This document shows positions 1 to 8,301 of a DNA stretch of 19,370 nucleotides, in pieces. Position 1 is the stretch's first letter, and each line of letters starts with the position of its first letter. The DNA comes from Candidatus Woesearchaeota archaeon. Lineage in GTDB: Archaea > Nanobdellota > Nanobdellia > SCGC-AAA011-G17 > UBA489. The stretch lies in contig JACOVP010000039.1 of NCBI GenBank assembly GCA_016177265.1, forward strand, positions 1-19,370. Reading direction: 5' to 3'. A model generated the notes under the pieces. It worked only from the letters and a program-made list of their open reading frames with translations. It was not told the DNA's origin and made no database searches. The translations under genes and the position numbers were made by a program.

Positions 1-7
1 CCTTGAC

Positions 8-22
8 AAAAACCTTTATAAA
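8..22 (+). promoter_or_regulatory. BRE and TATA box of the SMC gene
   Basis: An A-rich BRE-like stretch (AAAAAC) runs into TTTATAAA at 15-22. The first T of the box lies 32 nt before the ATG at 47. At the usual archaeal TATA-to-start distance, transcription would begin within a few bases of the ATG, so the mRNA should be leaderless or nearly so. A GAGGGA stretch just before the ATG could act as a ribosome site only if transcription starts earlier. Confidence 0.7.
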
Positions 23-46
23 GAAAAAACCGGCACAAAGAGGGAA

Positions 47-3000
47 ATGACGACGATCAAGAAGCTGCATTTTCGCGGTTTTAAGAGCTTTGCTAAACCC
101 TTAGACCTAGAGTTCGGAAATGGGTTTAATACGATTATAGGACCGAATGGCGCTGGCAAAAGTAACGTCTGCGATGGGATTTGCTTCGTTCTTGGGAAGA
201 TGTCTGCCAAAGGTATGCGAGCAGAAAAGTCTTCAAATTTGATTTTCAATGGCGGTAAAAAAGGCTCTCCAATGAAAGAAGCAGAGGTCTCCATCTTCTT
301 TGACAATGAAAAGAAAACATTTCTCCTTGACGCAGAGACTATCAAGATTTCTCGTATCGTCCGTCAAAATGGCCAATCTGTCTACAAGATTAATGACGAA
401 GTGAGAACACGTCAGCAGATTATTGACTTGTTAGCGTTAGCAAAAATCGATCCTGATGGCCACAACATCGTGCTCCAAGGAGACATCGTCCACTTCATGG
501 AGATGAGGACTGAGGAACGAAGACAGGTCATAGAGGAGATTTCAGGTATTGCTGTGTATGAAGACAAGAAGCAGAAAGCCCTCAATGAGTTATCACAAGT
601 CGAAGGCAAGATCAACGAAGCAACTATCATCATGACGGAACGTGAAGCATATCTTCGCGAATTGAAGAAAGACCGTGATCAGGCATTAAAGTACAAAGAA
701 TTAGAAAAAAACATCAAGAGCAACAAAGCTACTTTCTTACACGTACAATTGGAAGAGAAAAAAACAAAAGTAGCCGATATAGAAAAGAAGATTGCAGACC
801 AAACGGCACAGAGAGAAAAGCTCAACACGAAAGTCAAAGAACTGAAAAAAACCATAGACACTAAGAAGAAAGAACTCCAAGACATCAGCAAAGAAATTGA
901 AGAAAAGGGAGAAAAAGAAGCCATTATCGTGCAGAAAGAAGTAGAAAACAGCAAAACAACTATTGTCAAGCACACAGAACGATTGTACACCTGTAAAAAT
1001 GAGATCACGAAGATTGAGGAAAGAAAAAAACAGCTCAAAGCAAGCCTAGATGACATCAACAAGAGCATCCAGCAGCTTGAACAGTCACATTCTAACATCA
1101 ATAGAAAGAGAGAAGAAGCAAAAACAAAAGAAGAACGATTGCAAACAGACATTCAAAAATTCAAGGAGAAATATGGTGTTGGTACTACAACAGAGGGTCT
1201 AGAAGCCTTAGAACAAAAGATGTATACTCTAGAAGAACAGCTCCAAAAGAAAACTGATGAGCGGCAAGAGGCATTGCAAAAGAAATTCCAGCTAGAAGCA
1301 GAAATCAATCAACTTGATGAGCAAAGAGGAAGAGTACTCAAACTGGGCAAGGGTCTTGACATCAGTAAGCAGAAAAAAGAAATAGAAAATATTGCCAGAG
1401 AACTCCAGAAAACAGTACAAGAAGATAGTGTCATTGCAACACAATTGCGCGACGTCAAAGAGAAACTGATGAAGCAGCAACAACAAGTGTTTTCACTCCA
1501 GGTAAAAGAGTCTGGATTAAGAAATTCTTTTCTAGAAGATGTAGCAGTCAAAAAAATGCTCAGCCTTAATAATCCTAAAATCTACGGCATCATTTCCCAA
1601 TTAGGGAAGGTGGAAGAGAAATACAGCAAGGCATTGGAAGTGGCAGCAGGACCTCGGATCAAGAGCATTGTTGTAGAAGATGATAAGGTTGCTGCTGATT
1701 GCATCAGATTACTAAAGGAATCCAGAGTTGGTATTGCTACATTTCTTCCCTTAAATAAAGTCAAAGCTAGAGCTGATGCAGCCCCCATCACAGGTAGGGG
1801 AGTGCATGGAAATGCGCTTGATCTCGTTTCCTTTGACAAAAAATTCAAGGACGTCTTCTCTTTTGTCTTTGGCAATACGTATGTTGTTGATGATGTGGAA
1901 ACTGCGAGGCGCATGGGCATTGGAAAAGCGAGGATGGTAACCTTAGACGGCGATATCATGGAAGTTTCAGGTGCTATGGTTGGTGGTTTTAGGCCAAAAT
2001 CAGTGGGTCTAGGTTTCCAGCAGAAAGAAGTCTCAGAAAACCTGAGCAAATCCCAGAAAGAAGTGGAGCAGCAGGAAAAACTCAAAGCAACTATAGAGCA
2101 ACGGCGTGAAGAAGTCGAACAACAAATTGCGCGCTTGCGTAAGCTGAAGAGCGAGATGGAAGGAGAGCTCATCAAAAGAGAGACTTCTCTTGGCTCCTTA
2201 GACAGCAACAAACTCCAGGAACAGCGGGAAAATCTGGCAAAGGATAAGATCTTTAGCAGGGTAGATGCCTTAACGAAAGAAATGGAAAAGCTTCAAGAAG
2301 CTTTGGAAATTGCCAAAAAACAACGAAACCAAGCTATGGAAGGGATGAAAGGTCTTGCTAACCCCCAGATTGCGTCCTCCTTGGCCAGCATGGAAGAGCG
2401 TCGTCAAAAAATCAGAGAAGAAATGGTGCAATATGCAACAGAAATCAAGAACATCGACACCCAAATCACAAATATCTACAAGCCAGAAGAAGAGCGAACA
2501 CACAAAATCATCAAGCAGCATGAGAAAGAGACGCAAGAGTTCTTGAAAGAAGCTGAAACCCTAGAACAGCAGCTAAAGCAGCAACAACGATCATTGCAGG
2601 AACAAGAAGAAAAAGCAACCAAGTTCCAGAAGGACTACAAAAACCTCTTTGTCAAGAGGAATAAGACCAGTGAAGAAATCCAGAAAGCAGAAGCGCAGGC
2701 TACTGTCGAGGAGATGAAGATTCGTGAAATCCAAAATAAAATCAATGATATCAATATTACCAGAGCAAAAATCGTTGCAGAGAAGGAAGCCCTAGAAAAA
2801 GAATTTGAGGAGTTCAGGGGTGTTGAATTGCGCCACCATATTGCCCTTGAAAAACTGAAGGACGAAATCGTCAAATTTGAGAAGCTCATGCAAGACATGG
2901 GCAATATTAATCTCCGTGCTCTAGAAGTCTATGACAACATCCTGAAAGAGTACGAAGAATTGCTCAAGAAGCTCGACAAGCTCAAAGCAGAGAAGGAAGA

Positions 3001-3487
3001 CGTCCTGCAGATGATGTATGAAATCGAGAGCAAGAAGAAAGATTTATTCTTGCAGACCTATGGTATCCTAGCAAAGAATTTCACCAGCATCTTTTCATCG
3101 CTCTCAGCAAAGGGGGAAGCCCTCTTGGTGCTGGAAAATGAGGAAGATCCTTTGGCGGCAGGCGTTGAGATTCGTGTTCGTTTAGCAGGCAACAAATTCC
3201 TCGATATTAAATCACTATCAGGCGGAGAAAAAACCTTGGCAGCACTGTCTTTTATTTTTGCCATCCAGGAATACCATCCAGCCTCTTTCTACCTGATGGA
3301 TGAAGTGGATGCAGCATTGGATAAGAAGAACTCAGAACTCCTATCAAAATTGATTGCTAAATACGCGCAAAAGGCGCAATATGTGCTTATTTCCCACAAT
3401 GACGCCATCATTTCTGAAGCAGAGCAGATCTATGGTGTTTCCATGCAGACCAATGGCATCAGTAAGGTCGTTAGTTTGAAAATATAG
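47..3487 (+). CDS. smc: Chromosome segregation protein SMC
   Basis: A complete 1146-aa SMC ATPase, the homodimeric core of the archaeal/bacterial condensin that compacts and segregates chromosomes by ATP-driven DNA loop handling. The N-terminal head has Walker A GPNGAGKS at residues 32-39 and a Q-loop glutamine at 144 in IVLQGD. Charged coiled coil spans about 170-500. The hinge lies at about 509-650, starting near NPKIYGIISQLG and ending with the glycine-rich SGAMVGGF. A second coiled coil spans about 660-1000. The C-terminal head has the ABC signature LSGGEKT (from about 1057) and Walker B YLMDEVDAALD with D1085 and E1086. Every catalytic motif is intact, and length is close to that usual for the family. 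The ATG at 47 fits the TATA spacing. No ScpA or ScpB gene lies within the window. The stop is 2 bp from the convergent gene at 3490. Confidence 0.97.
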   Translation: MTTIKKLHFRGFKSFAKPLDLEFGNGFNTIIGPNGAGKSNVCDGICFVLGKMSAKGMRAEKSSNLIFNGGKKGSPMKEAEVSIFFDNEKKTFLLDAETIKISRIVRQNGQSVYKINDEVRTRQQIIDLLALAKIDPDGHNIVLQGDIVHFMEMRTEERRQVIEEISGIAVYEDKKQKALNELSQVEGKINEATIIMTEREAYLRELKKDRDQALKYKELEKNIKSNKATFLHVQLEEKKTKVADIEKKIADQTAQREKLNTKVKELKKTIDTKKKELQDISKEIEEKGEKEAIIVQKEVENSKTTIVKHTERLYTCKNEITKIEERKKQLKASLDDINKSIQQLEQSHSNINRKREEAKTKEERLQTDIQKFKEKYGVGTTTEGLEALEQKMYTLEEQLQKKTDERQEALQKKFQLEAEINQLDEQRGRVLKLGKGLDISKQKKEIENIARELQKTVQEDSVIATQLRDVKEKLMKQQQQVFSLQVKESGLRNSFLEDVAVKKMLSLNNPKIYGIISQLGKVEEKYSKALEVAAGPRIKSIVVEDDKVAADCIRLLKESRVGIATFLPLNKVKARADAAPITGRGVHGNALDLVSFDKKFKDVFSFVFGNTYVVDDVETARRMGIGKARMVTLDGDIMEVSGAMVGGFRPKSVGLGFQQKEVSENLSKSQKEVEQQEKLKATIEQRREEVEQQIARLRKLKSEMEGELIKRETSLGSLDSNKLQEQRENLAKDKIFSRVDALTKEMEKLQEALEIAKKQRNQAMEGMKGLANPQIASSLASMEERRQKIREEMVQYATEIKNIDTQITNIYKPEEERTHKIIKQHEKETQEFLKEAETLEQQLKQQQRSLQEQEEKATKFQKDYKNLFVKRNKTSEEIQKAEAQATVEEMKIREIQNKINDINITRAKIVAEKEALEKEFEEFRGVELRHHIALEKLKDEIVKFEKLMQDMGNINLRALEVYDNILKEYEELLKKLDKLKAEKEDVLQMMYEIESKKKDLFLQTYGILAKNFTSIFSSLSAKGEALLVLENEEDPLAAGVEIRVRLAGNKFLDIKSLSGGEKTLAALSFIFAIQEYHPASFYLMDEVDAALDKKNSELLSKLIAKYAQKAQYVLISHNDAIISEAEQIYGVSMQTNGISKVVSLKI

Positions 3488-3489
3488 TG

Positions 3490-4461
3490 TTAATGCTTCT
3501 TGGACCTGGTCATGATGATGTGGAGCACCAGAATGGCAAGGATAATCAGGAAAAATACCAAGGGGCTTTCTCTGTAGAGTCGTGCAGGAAACTCTTGCCT
3601 CTCTTCCAGGCTCTCAACAACGCTAAAAAGATCACCGCCTGCTGCTCGCTGGTCTGGTTGCACAGCCTCAACAAGAAGGAAGTAATCACCAAGCGCAAGA
3701 TTTTCTGGAAGTGCAAAAGTTTTTCTGAAAGCAAGTGTCTTTTGTTGCGCATAGGTTTGTTCTTCCTCTTGGACAACAATCTGATCAGCACTGTCTTTAA
3801 TCAAATACGAGAGTGTAAGATTATCTACCAACAAAGACTCCACCGTTATGTCTGCAAAAAGTGGTTGTCCAGGCAGTATCTTTTTTACAGCAGGAGGTAT
3901 AGTAACTCTCACTTGGTATGCCCCAGGCTCTAAGATATGAATAAAGACAGGAAGTTGCTTGAAGGCAAATAACCCCTCGATCTTGAGCAAACCAACAAAG
4001 ATGCCTAATTTGCTGGTATCAACTATGAGGACAACTCTTTTCTCTTCACCAGGAGCCAAAACAACATTTTTTTCTGTAACCTTGAGTGCAGAAACAGTGC
4101 TAGACAGAACCAAGTTGAAGGTTTTATCCCCTCTATTTCTGAGGAGAAGTGAAATAATCTTTCCCTGGTATCGCTCTACTCTGGCAACAATCTCGTCAGG
4201 AATAACCTCAAGCTCTAATGAAATTAATTTTCCACGTTCACGAACTTTAGGCTTGATTACTTCTTCTCCAACTTCTCCTGCTCTTCCCAAGATAGTTATG
4301 CTGACAGTGCCAGAGGCTGTCTCAGCGCCGCTGATGATGTTTGCCCAGTAAGAGAGAAAAGGGTAGGTAAATATTCCAAAGAGAAGGAGAGTGAGCACTA
4401 CCAAAGGGAAAAGGAGAGAGTTACGTGAAGTCTTCTGCTGACGACTACTGATGTCTATCAT
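3490..4461 (-). CDS. Membrane-anchored Ig-like surface protein, 323 aa
   Basis: Unrecognised by name. An N-terminal hydrophobic segment (about residues 15-37) follows a polar, basic start, and a second membrane span (about 299-317) is followed by the short basic tail RSKKH. The region between should be extracellular. It contains at least two beta-rich, Ig-like or CARDB-like units: one around residues 80-165 with the signature VVLAPGEEKRVVLIVDTS, and one around 185-285. The ATG overlaps the stop of the 136-aa gene as ATGA, and no Shine-Dalgarno precedes it, so translation is probably coupled. It is the last gene of a 384-136-323 unit. The topology (beta domains, C-terminal span, positive tail) matches the 384- and 415-aa proteins of the cluster. 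Function is unknown. A structural or adhesion role is inferred. Confidence 0.85.
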   Translation of the reverse strand: MIDISSRQQKTSRNSLLFPLVVLTLLLFGIFTYPFLSYWANIISGAETASGTVSITILGRAGEVGEEVIKPKVRERGKLISLELEVIPDEIVARVERYQGKIISLLLRNRGDKTFNLVLSSTVSALKVTEKNVVLAPGEEKRVVLIVDTSKLGIFVGLLKIEGLFAFKQLPVFIHILEPGAYQVRVTIPPAVKKILPGQPLFADITVESLLVDNLTLSYLIKDSADQIVVQEEEQTYAQQKTLAFRKTFALPENLALGDYFLLVEAVQPDQRAAGGDLFSVVESLEERQEFPARLYRESPLVFFLIILAILVLHIIMTRSKKH

Positions 4462-4868
4462 AATGCTTTGCTCAAGATAATGAGCCTCCCTTCGTATGTC
4501 TTGCGCGGCGTCAAAAGATCAGTCACAGCAAATAATCGTATAGTCTCCTGCTCTCCTTTCCTGAGCACAATCTTCTCTTGTTCAGGAAAGACAAAAGGAA
4601 TGCCCTCAACCAATAAGGTGATTTCAACATCGTAAGCATCTGCACGCAAACGCACAGGTCGTTGTGCTAGAGATCCAGGCTTAAGAGTGCCAAAATGAAT
4701 CGCATCATCGTCCAAATTGATGCCAGTATAATCTCCAATGGTAATATCCACAGGAATAACTTGCTGCGTCACAGGATGAAGCATATAGTAACCAAACGCA
4801 GTTAGAAAAATGAGGATAATAACCGCAAACAACAGGAGCCAGAGGTAGCGTTGAGTAAGTTTATGCAT
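4458..4868 (-). CDS. Small N-anchored surface protein with FG beta-domain, 136 aa
   Basis: Translation most likely starts at the ATG at 4868 (MHKLTQRYLW), because GGAGG lies exactly 7 nt upstream. A longer reading from a TTG at 4889 has no ribosome site. One membrane span covers about residues 9-29. The rest is an extracellular beta-domain of about 100 residues. Its line INLDDDAIHFGTLKPG followed by PVRLRADAYDVEITL resembles the FG...PF.LRNDGNV module of the 214-aa protein and of the giant protein C-terminus, with RADAY in place of RNDGN. The gene overlaps the 384-aa gene by 8 bp and shares ATGA with the 323-aa gene, so the three form one transcript. No enzymatic motif is visible. Confidence 0.82.
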   Translation of the reverse strand: MHKLTQRYLWLLLFAVIILIFLTAFGYYMLHPVTQQVIPVDITIGDYTGINLDDDAIHFGTLKPGSLAQRPVRLRADAYDVEITLLVEGIPFVFPEQEKIVLRKGEQETIRLFAVTDLLTPRKTYEGRLIILSKAL

Positions 4869-6015
4869 CGTCTTTCCTCCGATGGGCAATCCAGATCACG
4901 ACATCAATGATGAGCATGAGAAGAATAATGCCGATTAAAATCATGGTCATACTGATTGCAAAATATTTTCTAACCAAGAGGGGTCCACGGACCGTAGTTG
5001 TTTTACCATGATAGTAAGCAGTAATCTCCACCTCATAGAGACCAGGTTCCAGAACAGTTGCATCCAAAAAGGCAGAAACAACGGTTTGCCGCCATGGCTG
5101 AATTTCTACTGATGGTGTCTTTAATACCTGCCCCATCGGCACACCTTGGTTGAACAGCTGAATCTCTGCATAGACATTTTCTAGTTTATTGTTCCATCGA
5201 TTGTGGATATACACATCGAACAGGGTAATCTTCTTGGTATAAACTTCATGCGTATAGTTCGTGATGTTAGCAAATAAAGTACCGATGCGTAACTCTTTGG
5301 ATATAGGATCAGTTTTTTGTGCATCGTACTCTACATATGCATTGATAGGAAAAATACCAGGGCTATACTTAGATGAGTCAAGAGTTAGCGTGAAAATATC
5401 GCTCTGTCGCGAAGGAATAAGAATCGCTGGTGAGGTTAAGGTATCCAGCAAAAGTCCTTCAAAATCATAAATTTCCAGCGTTGCAGCAGCACGTCTTATA
5501 TCCTCTAATCCATAGTTGACGACACGAATCGTTGCAGTGCTCGTCTCACCTTCATTCACATCCTCAATTTCTAACTCTGCTTCAGCATACTTGCCCGGAT
5601 AAGGGACTTTAATAATAATATCCCCTTCCACAGAAACAACTGCACCAATACCTTTAATTTCTGCTCCGGTCTTCAGGGGAGCTTGAACTGCATGGACAGA
5701 AACACGATGATTGCCCGGTCGTTTAATGACTGGAGGGAGATTAGCAACAATAGTATACGCCTTCATACTCCGTGGTCCTAGCACAAAGAAACCCTCTTCT
5801 GCCTTGAAGTAAGGCGCAAGCTCACCAGCCAGTTGCAACGTCGCATTCAAGGGCTTTTCACCAGAATTGAGAAGAGAAACAGTAAATGTATAATGTAAAT
5901 TTGGCTCAAAGGCGATTTCGACACGTGCAGGCGAAATACCTATGGCAGATATTTGAGCAACTGCTATGAAGAAAAAAAGGAAAAAAGCTGCACCTGCTAC
6001 CACACTCTTTTTCAT
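4861..6015 (-). CDS. Secreted, C-terminally anchored Ig-like protein, 384 aa (COG1470-like)
   Basis: The signal peptide spans residues 1-24 (cleavage likely after ISA), and the mature protein begins IGISP. Three or so Ig-like beta-domains follow, with phrases such as LLNSGEKPLNATLQLAGELA, FVLGPRSMKAYTIV, KRPGNHRVSV and VPYPGKYAEAELEIEDV. A membrane span (about 352-372) and the basic tail HRRKDDA end the protein, so nearly all of it lies outside the cell. It is a paralogue of the 415-aa protein at 7047-8294: both share a mature GISP start, GELA, LxPG/LGPR, RPG and VPYxGK in the same order. The family resembles archaeal COG1470-type membrane proteins of unknown function. The ATG is preceded by a TATA box 39 nt away, so it heads the 384-136-323 unit. 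Confidence 0.87.
   Translation of the reverse strand: MKKSVVAGAAFFLFFFIAVAQISAIGISPARVEIAFEPNLHYTFTVSLLNSGEKPLNATLQLAGELAPYFKAEEGFFVLGPRSMKAYTIVANLPPVIKRPGNHRVSVHAVQAPLKTGAEIKGIGAVVSVEGDIIIKVPYPGKYAEAELEIEDVNEGETSTATIRVVNYGLEDIRRAAATLEIYDFEGLLLDTLTSPAILIPSRQSDIFTLTLDSSKYSPGIFPINAYVEYDAQKTDPISKELRIGTLFANITNYTHEVYTKKITLFDVYIHNRWNNKLENVYAEIQLFNQGVPMGQVLKTPSVEIQPWRQTVVSAFLDATVLEPGLYEVEITAYYHGKTTTVRGPLLVRKYFAISMTMILIGIILLMLIIDVVIWIAHRRKDDA
4872..4880 (-). promoter_or_regulatory. Ribosome binding site deciding the 136-aa start
   Basis: On the minus strand GGAGGAAAG precedes the ATG at 4868, with 7 nt between GGAGG and the ATG. It is the strongest Shine-Dalgarno in the cluster. It lies inside the end of the upstream 384-aa gene and argues against the TTG start at 4889. 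Confidence 0.8.
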
Positions 6016-6045
6016 TGCCTATCGTAGCTAGTGGTGCTTTTTCGA

Positions 6046-6054
6046 TATTTTAAA
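6046..6054 (-). promoter_or_regulatory. TATA box of the 384-136-323 unit
   Basis: The minus strand reads CACCTTTAAAATATCG. The box TTTAAAATA starts 39 nt before the ATG at 6015, predicting a leader of about 8-10 nt. No good Shine-Dalgarno sits in that leader. Confidence 0.5.
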
Positions 6055-6060
6055 GGTGTC

Positions 6061-6080
6061 GGTAAGAAAAGAAAACACAC
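6061..6080 (-). terminator. T-rich terminator after the 214-aa gene
   Basis: Directly after the stop at 6089, the minus strand carries TGTGTTTTCTTTTCTTACC. Short oligo-T tracts of this kind act as archaeal intrinsic terminators without needing a hairpin. It separates the 75-214 unit from the promoter of the 384-aa gene. Confidence 0.5.
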
Positions 6081-6088
6081 CATAACCA

Positions 6089-6733
6089 TTATGCAGCTAT
6101 TCGTTCTGCATGCACTTCAAAACCACTGTCAGTCTTTAACCCAGTGGTTGCATCAGATGGTATGTCAATAAAGATGCTGATATTGACAGTGTCTGCGGCA
6201 TCAGCATAGGTGAGATTTTGACAGATTTCCAAAGCAGACGAGGTGAAGCCATTAAGGGTTGCGTTGTTCGTGATATTCACACCATCAGCACCTCCACAAC
6301 CTTCATCAGTTCCAACATAGGATCCTACGAAGTAATACCCTGGATTGGTACCGCCGATAAATGTTGCAGCTGTACTAGAACTGTTGACAGAAATATTCAC
6401 ATCCACATTCCCATCATTCCGCACTTGGAAAGGGCCAGGGTTAGCAAAGGTGCTAGGATTTGAATTACCACCCCACGCCGTATCAGAGGTATTGACAGAA
6501 GTATTAAGACCACCCAAAACAACAGTGCCACTGCCAAAATCAACGTTATCAACAGCGAGATTAATATCTGTTGTAGCTGAAATAGTCACATTGACTACAC
6601 CTGTGTCAAACGTCGCTAACCCTGTCAAGAAGGAAGGAGCTCCTAGTTTCTCTAAGATGAGGATCATGCTCGTAATAACACTCAGTAAGGCAAGCAGGAT
6701 AAGAATGATCAAGGTTCGGTCAGAGATTTTCAC
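6089..6733 (-). CDS. N-anchored glycosylation-rich surface protein with RNDGN module, 214 aa
   Basis: The start is a GTG at 6733 overlapping the TGA of the 75-aa gene (GTGA). GAGGGTG lies 7 nt upstream. A single hydrophobic segment (about residues 8-28) anchors the protein, followed by SFLTGLATFDTG and a beta-rich extracellular domain. That domain contains VDFGSG, then PFQVRNDGNVDVNISVNSSS, a short Cys-containing loop (DEGCGGADG, with another Cys in EICQNL), and FIDIPSDATTGLKTDSGFEV near the end. Many N-x-S/T sequons suggest heavy glycosylation. The domain aligns by eye with the last 145 or so residues of the 2006-aa protein, so the two may belong to one assembly. No C-terminal membrane span is seen. 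It could be a repetitive fibre, sheath or pilin-like subunit, but nothing proves that. Confidence 0.85.
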   Translation of the reverse strand: MKISDRTLIILILLALLSVITSMILILEKLGAPSFLTGLATFDTGVVNVTISATTDINLAVDNVDFGSGTVVLGGLNTSVNTSDTAWGGNSNPSTFANPGPFQVRNDGNVDVNISVNSSSTAATFIGGTNPGYYFVGSYVGTDEGCGGADGVNITNNATLNGFTSSALEICQNLTYADAADTVNISIFIDIPSDATTGLKTDSGFEVHAERIAA

Positions 6734-6957
6734 GACGGTTCACCCTCGTTTGGAGTTTGGAGTGTCCTGGTCCTGGGTGTTTCCAGAGGAGGTAAAATTT
6801 CTAAAGTAACTCTTGCTCCTCCCTCTACACTATCTATTGTTTTTGATGGTCTTTGATTCAGCACATTAATAATAGCCCAGGTGCCTAAGAGAGATGCAAC
6901 AATAATAGCCAGCAACACTAAAGCTAAAATCTCTCGTTCTGCCTCATTTTTTAACAT
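6730..6957 (-). CDS. Small single-span membrane protein, 75 aa
   Basis: The likely start is the ATG at 6957 (MLKNEAEREILALVLL), because a BRE/TATA pair lies 31 nt upstream, giving a leaderless mRNA as at three other genes here. A longer reading from an ATG at 6981 would put the start codon inside the TATA box. One hydrophobic span covers about residues 9-31 (ILALVLLAIIVASLLGTWAII). A polar, Pro/Thr-rich tail ends LQTPNEGEPS. The charged start followed by a long hydrophobic stretch is loosely pilin-like, but no clear prepilin peptidase site (K/R-G/A plus a downstream E) is seen. It is coupled to the 214-aa gene by GTGA. No family recognised. Confidence 0.72.
   Translation of the reverse strand: MLKNEAEREILALVLLAIIVASLLGTWAIINVLNQRPSKTIDSVEGGARVTLEILPPLETPRTRTLQTPNEGEPS
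6741..6747 (-). promoter_or_regulatory. Ribosome binding site for the GTG start of the 214-aa gene
   Basis: The minus strand reads GAGGGTG followed by 7 nt and then GTG at 6733. This supports the GTG as start and shows coupling inside the end of the 75-aa gene. Confidence 0.65.
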
Positions 6958-6980
6958 CGGAAAGAGGTAAAGAAAATTCA

Positions 6981-6997
6981 TATTTAAACGTTTCTAT
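6981..6997 (-). promoter_or_regulatory. BRE and TATA box of the 75-214 unit
   Basis: The minus strand reads ATAGAAACGTTTAAATA. TTTAAATA begins 31 nt upstream of the ATG at 6957, preceded by the BRE-like GAAAC. The 8-mer ATAGAAAC is shared with the promoter of the winged-helix gene at 14747-14754. Confidence 0.65.
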
Positions 6998-7046
6998 GGG
7001 GATAAGAGTCCATTAGTTACTAAAAGGAAACTGCACTCTAAAGGAA

Positions 7047-8294
7047 TTAAAATGATGGGGGTTTCCTTTTCTTGAGCAGGTACACGAAAAGGACAAGGAG
7101 AAAAAGGGCTACTAGGCTAAGGAGAAGGACTGGAGTAAGAGAAGAACCTGAAGAGACAGCATCAGCAGGAGATAAGAGTATAGACTTTCCTGTAAGCTGG
7201 TTGAATTGTTCGAATGTTGTTTCGATGCCCTGCTCTGACAAGATAATGATGAATTTTCTTTCACTTGTTCTTCCCTTTGCTCCAAGGATAAGTTTTCCAT
7301 AGTACTTTGCCGGTGCAAGGCCTTGGATGTTCCACTGTTGCTTGACTTGCTGTATTTCTGAAGGAGCTAGTTTGAGGGTGGTTGGTTCAAGGTTCTGACT
7401 ATAAGATTTTTTGTCTGTGATGCTTATCTCCAATGTTCCTATAATCTGTTCATGAGCATTATTTTTGATATCTACAACGAGGATTGCTTCTTGATTGAAG
7501 ACGAAATGTTTTACAGCAAGAGAAGTAGATTCGAGGAGAAATGTTCCTATAATGATGTCTGTTGCAGTTTCTTGTTTATTTCCATCATAGAAGAGTGTTA
7601 GTGCTGCACGATATTCACCATATGCTACTTGTGGATCCCAGATTGCAAGTAAGTCAGTTCGTTCTCTTGGAGCAAGTTTTTTCTCATCACTCCGGAGTGT
7701 AGTTACTCTAGTTCCCTCTCTATCGGTAATTGCTGCTGTGAAGCCTATTTTTTTTATGGGCTTATCTCCGACGTTCGTGACCTGGGCCTTTATCAAGACA
7801 GGTTGATAGGGATCAATGGGAGGAATGTAGAAGAGTGCATCAATGATTTTTCCCCCATAGGGAACTCGCACTTCAATGACAGAAGCAACAGCCGTAACAG
7901 CAGAGACTTTAACCTCATTTGGCGAACCATCTTGTTTTTCTAAAGATCTCTCTTTGGCTATCAAGAAAACAGTATATGTCCCTGGTCTTTCAAGACGCTC
8001 AGGAAAATGAAGAGTATAGTGAATGATCTTGCTTTCCCCTGGCTGAAGAACAACATTGCTGTTGTCCAAGGTAACAGAGCTAGCTAATTCCCCTTCTGCT
8101 TGCACGAGGAGGGAAAGTGGCCTGGATTCTGTGTTAAAAAGAGTGACTTCTCCCTCTACGCTGCCCCCTGGTGTAAAATCAAATACTTTTTTTCCTGGAG
8201 AGATGCCAAATGCTGCTGCTGTAGGGAGAATAAAAAGAAGGGCAGCTATCAAAACCACTTCCATTTTCCAAGGTGTGATACTTCCTTTTTTCAT
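7047..8294 (-). CDS. Secreted, C-terminally anchored Ig-like protein, 415 aa (COG1470-like)
   Basis: The signal peptide spans residues 1-28 (cleavage after TAAA), and the mature protein begins FGISPGKK. Repeated Ig-like beta-domains follow, with TLFNTESRPLSLLVQAEGEL, VVLQPGESKIIHYTL, RPGTYTV, VPYGGKIIDAL, VTNVGDKPIK and LAPRERTD. Near the end come QLTGKSILL, a membrane span (about 386-407) and the tail KKRKPPSF. It is a paralogue of the 384-aa protein. Its ATG lies 7 bp after the stop of the 2006-aa gene, with only a weak GAGTGAG before it, so it is probably co-transcribed and coupled with the giant gene. An in-frame ATG at codon 11 is less likely because it would shorten the positive N-region. 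A partner or anchor for the giant protein is inferred from position only. Confidence 0.88.
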   Translation of the reverse strand: MKKGSITPWKMEVVLIAALLFILPTAAAFGISPGKKVFDFTPGGSVEGEVTLFNTESRPLSLLVQAEGELASSVTLDNSNVVLQPGESKIIHYTLHFPERLERPGTYTVFLIAKERSLEKQDGSPNEVKVSAVTAVASVIEVRVPYGGKIIDALFYIPPIDPYQPVLIKAQVTNVGDKPIKKIGFTAAITDREGTRVTTLRSDEKKLAPRERTDLLAIWDPQVAYGEYRAALTLFYDGNKQETATDIIIGTFLLESTSLAVKHFVFNQEAILVVDIKNNAHEQIIGTLEISITDKKSYSQNLEPTTLKLAPSEIQQVKQQWNIQGLAPAKYYGKLILGAKGRTSERKFIIILSEQGIETTFEQFNQLTGKSILLSPADAVSSGSSLTPVLLLSLVALFLLVLFVYLLKKRKPPSF

Positions 8295-8301
8295 GTCTCA
8301 C

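Noticed and set aside
1582..2211. A 209-codon minus-strand open frame inside the SMC gene
   Set aside because: The SMC hinge is fully conserved on the other strand, and this frame is a Ser-rich complement with no recognisable domain.
3487..3933. A 148-codon plus-strand open frame after the SMC gene
   Set aside because: It lies antisense to the 323-aa gene, has low-complexity and Cys-rich content typical of a shadow frame, and has no promoter or ribosome site.
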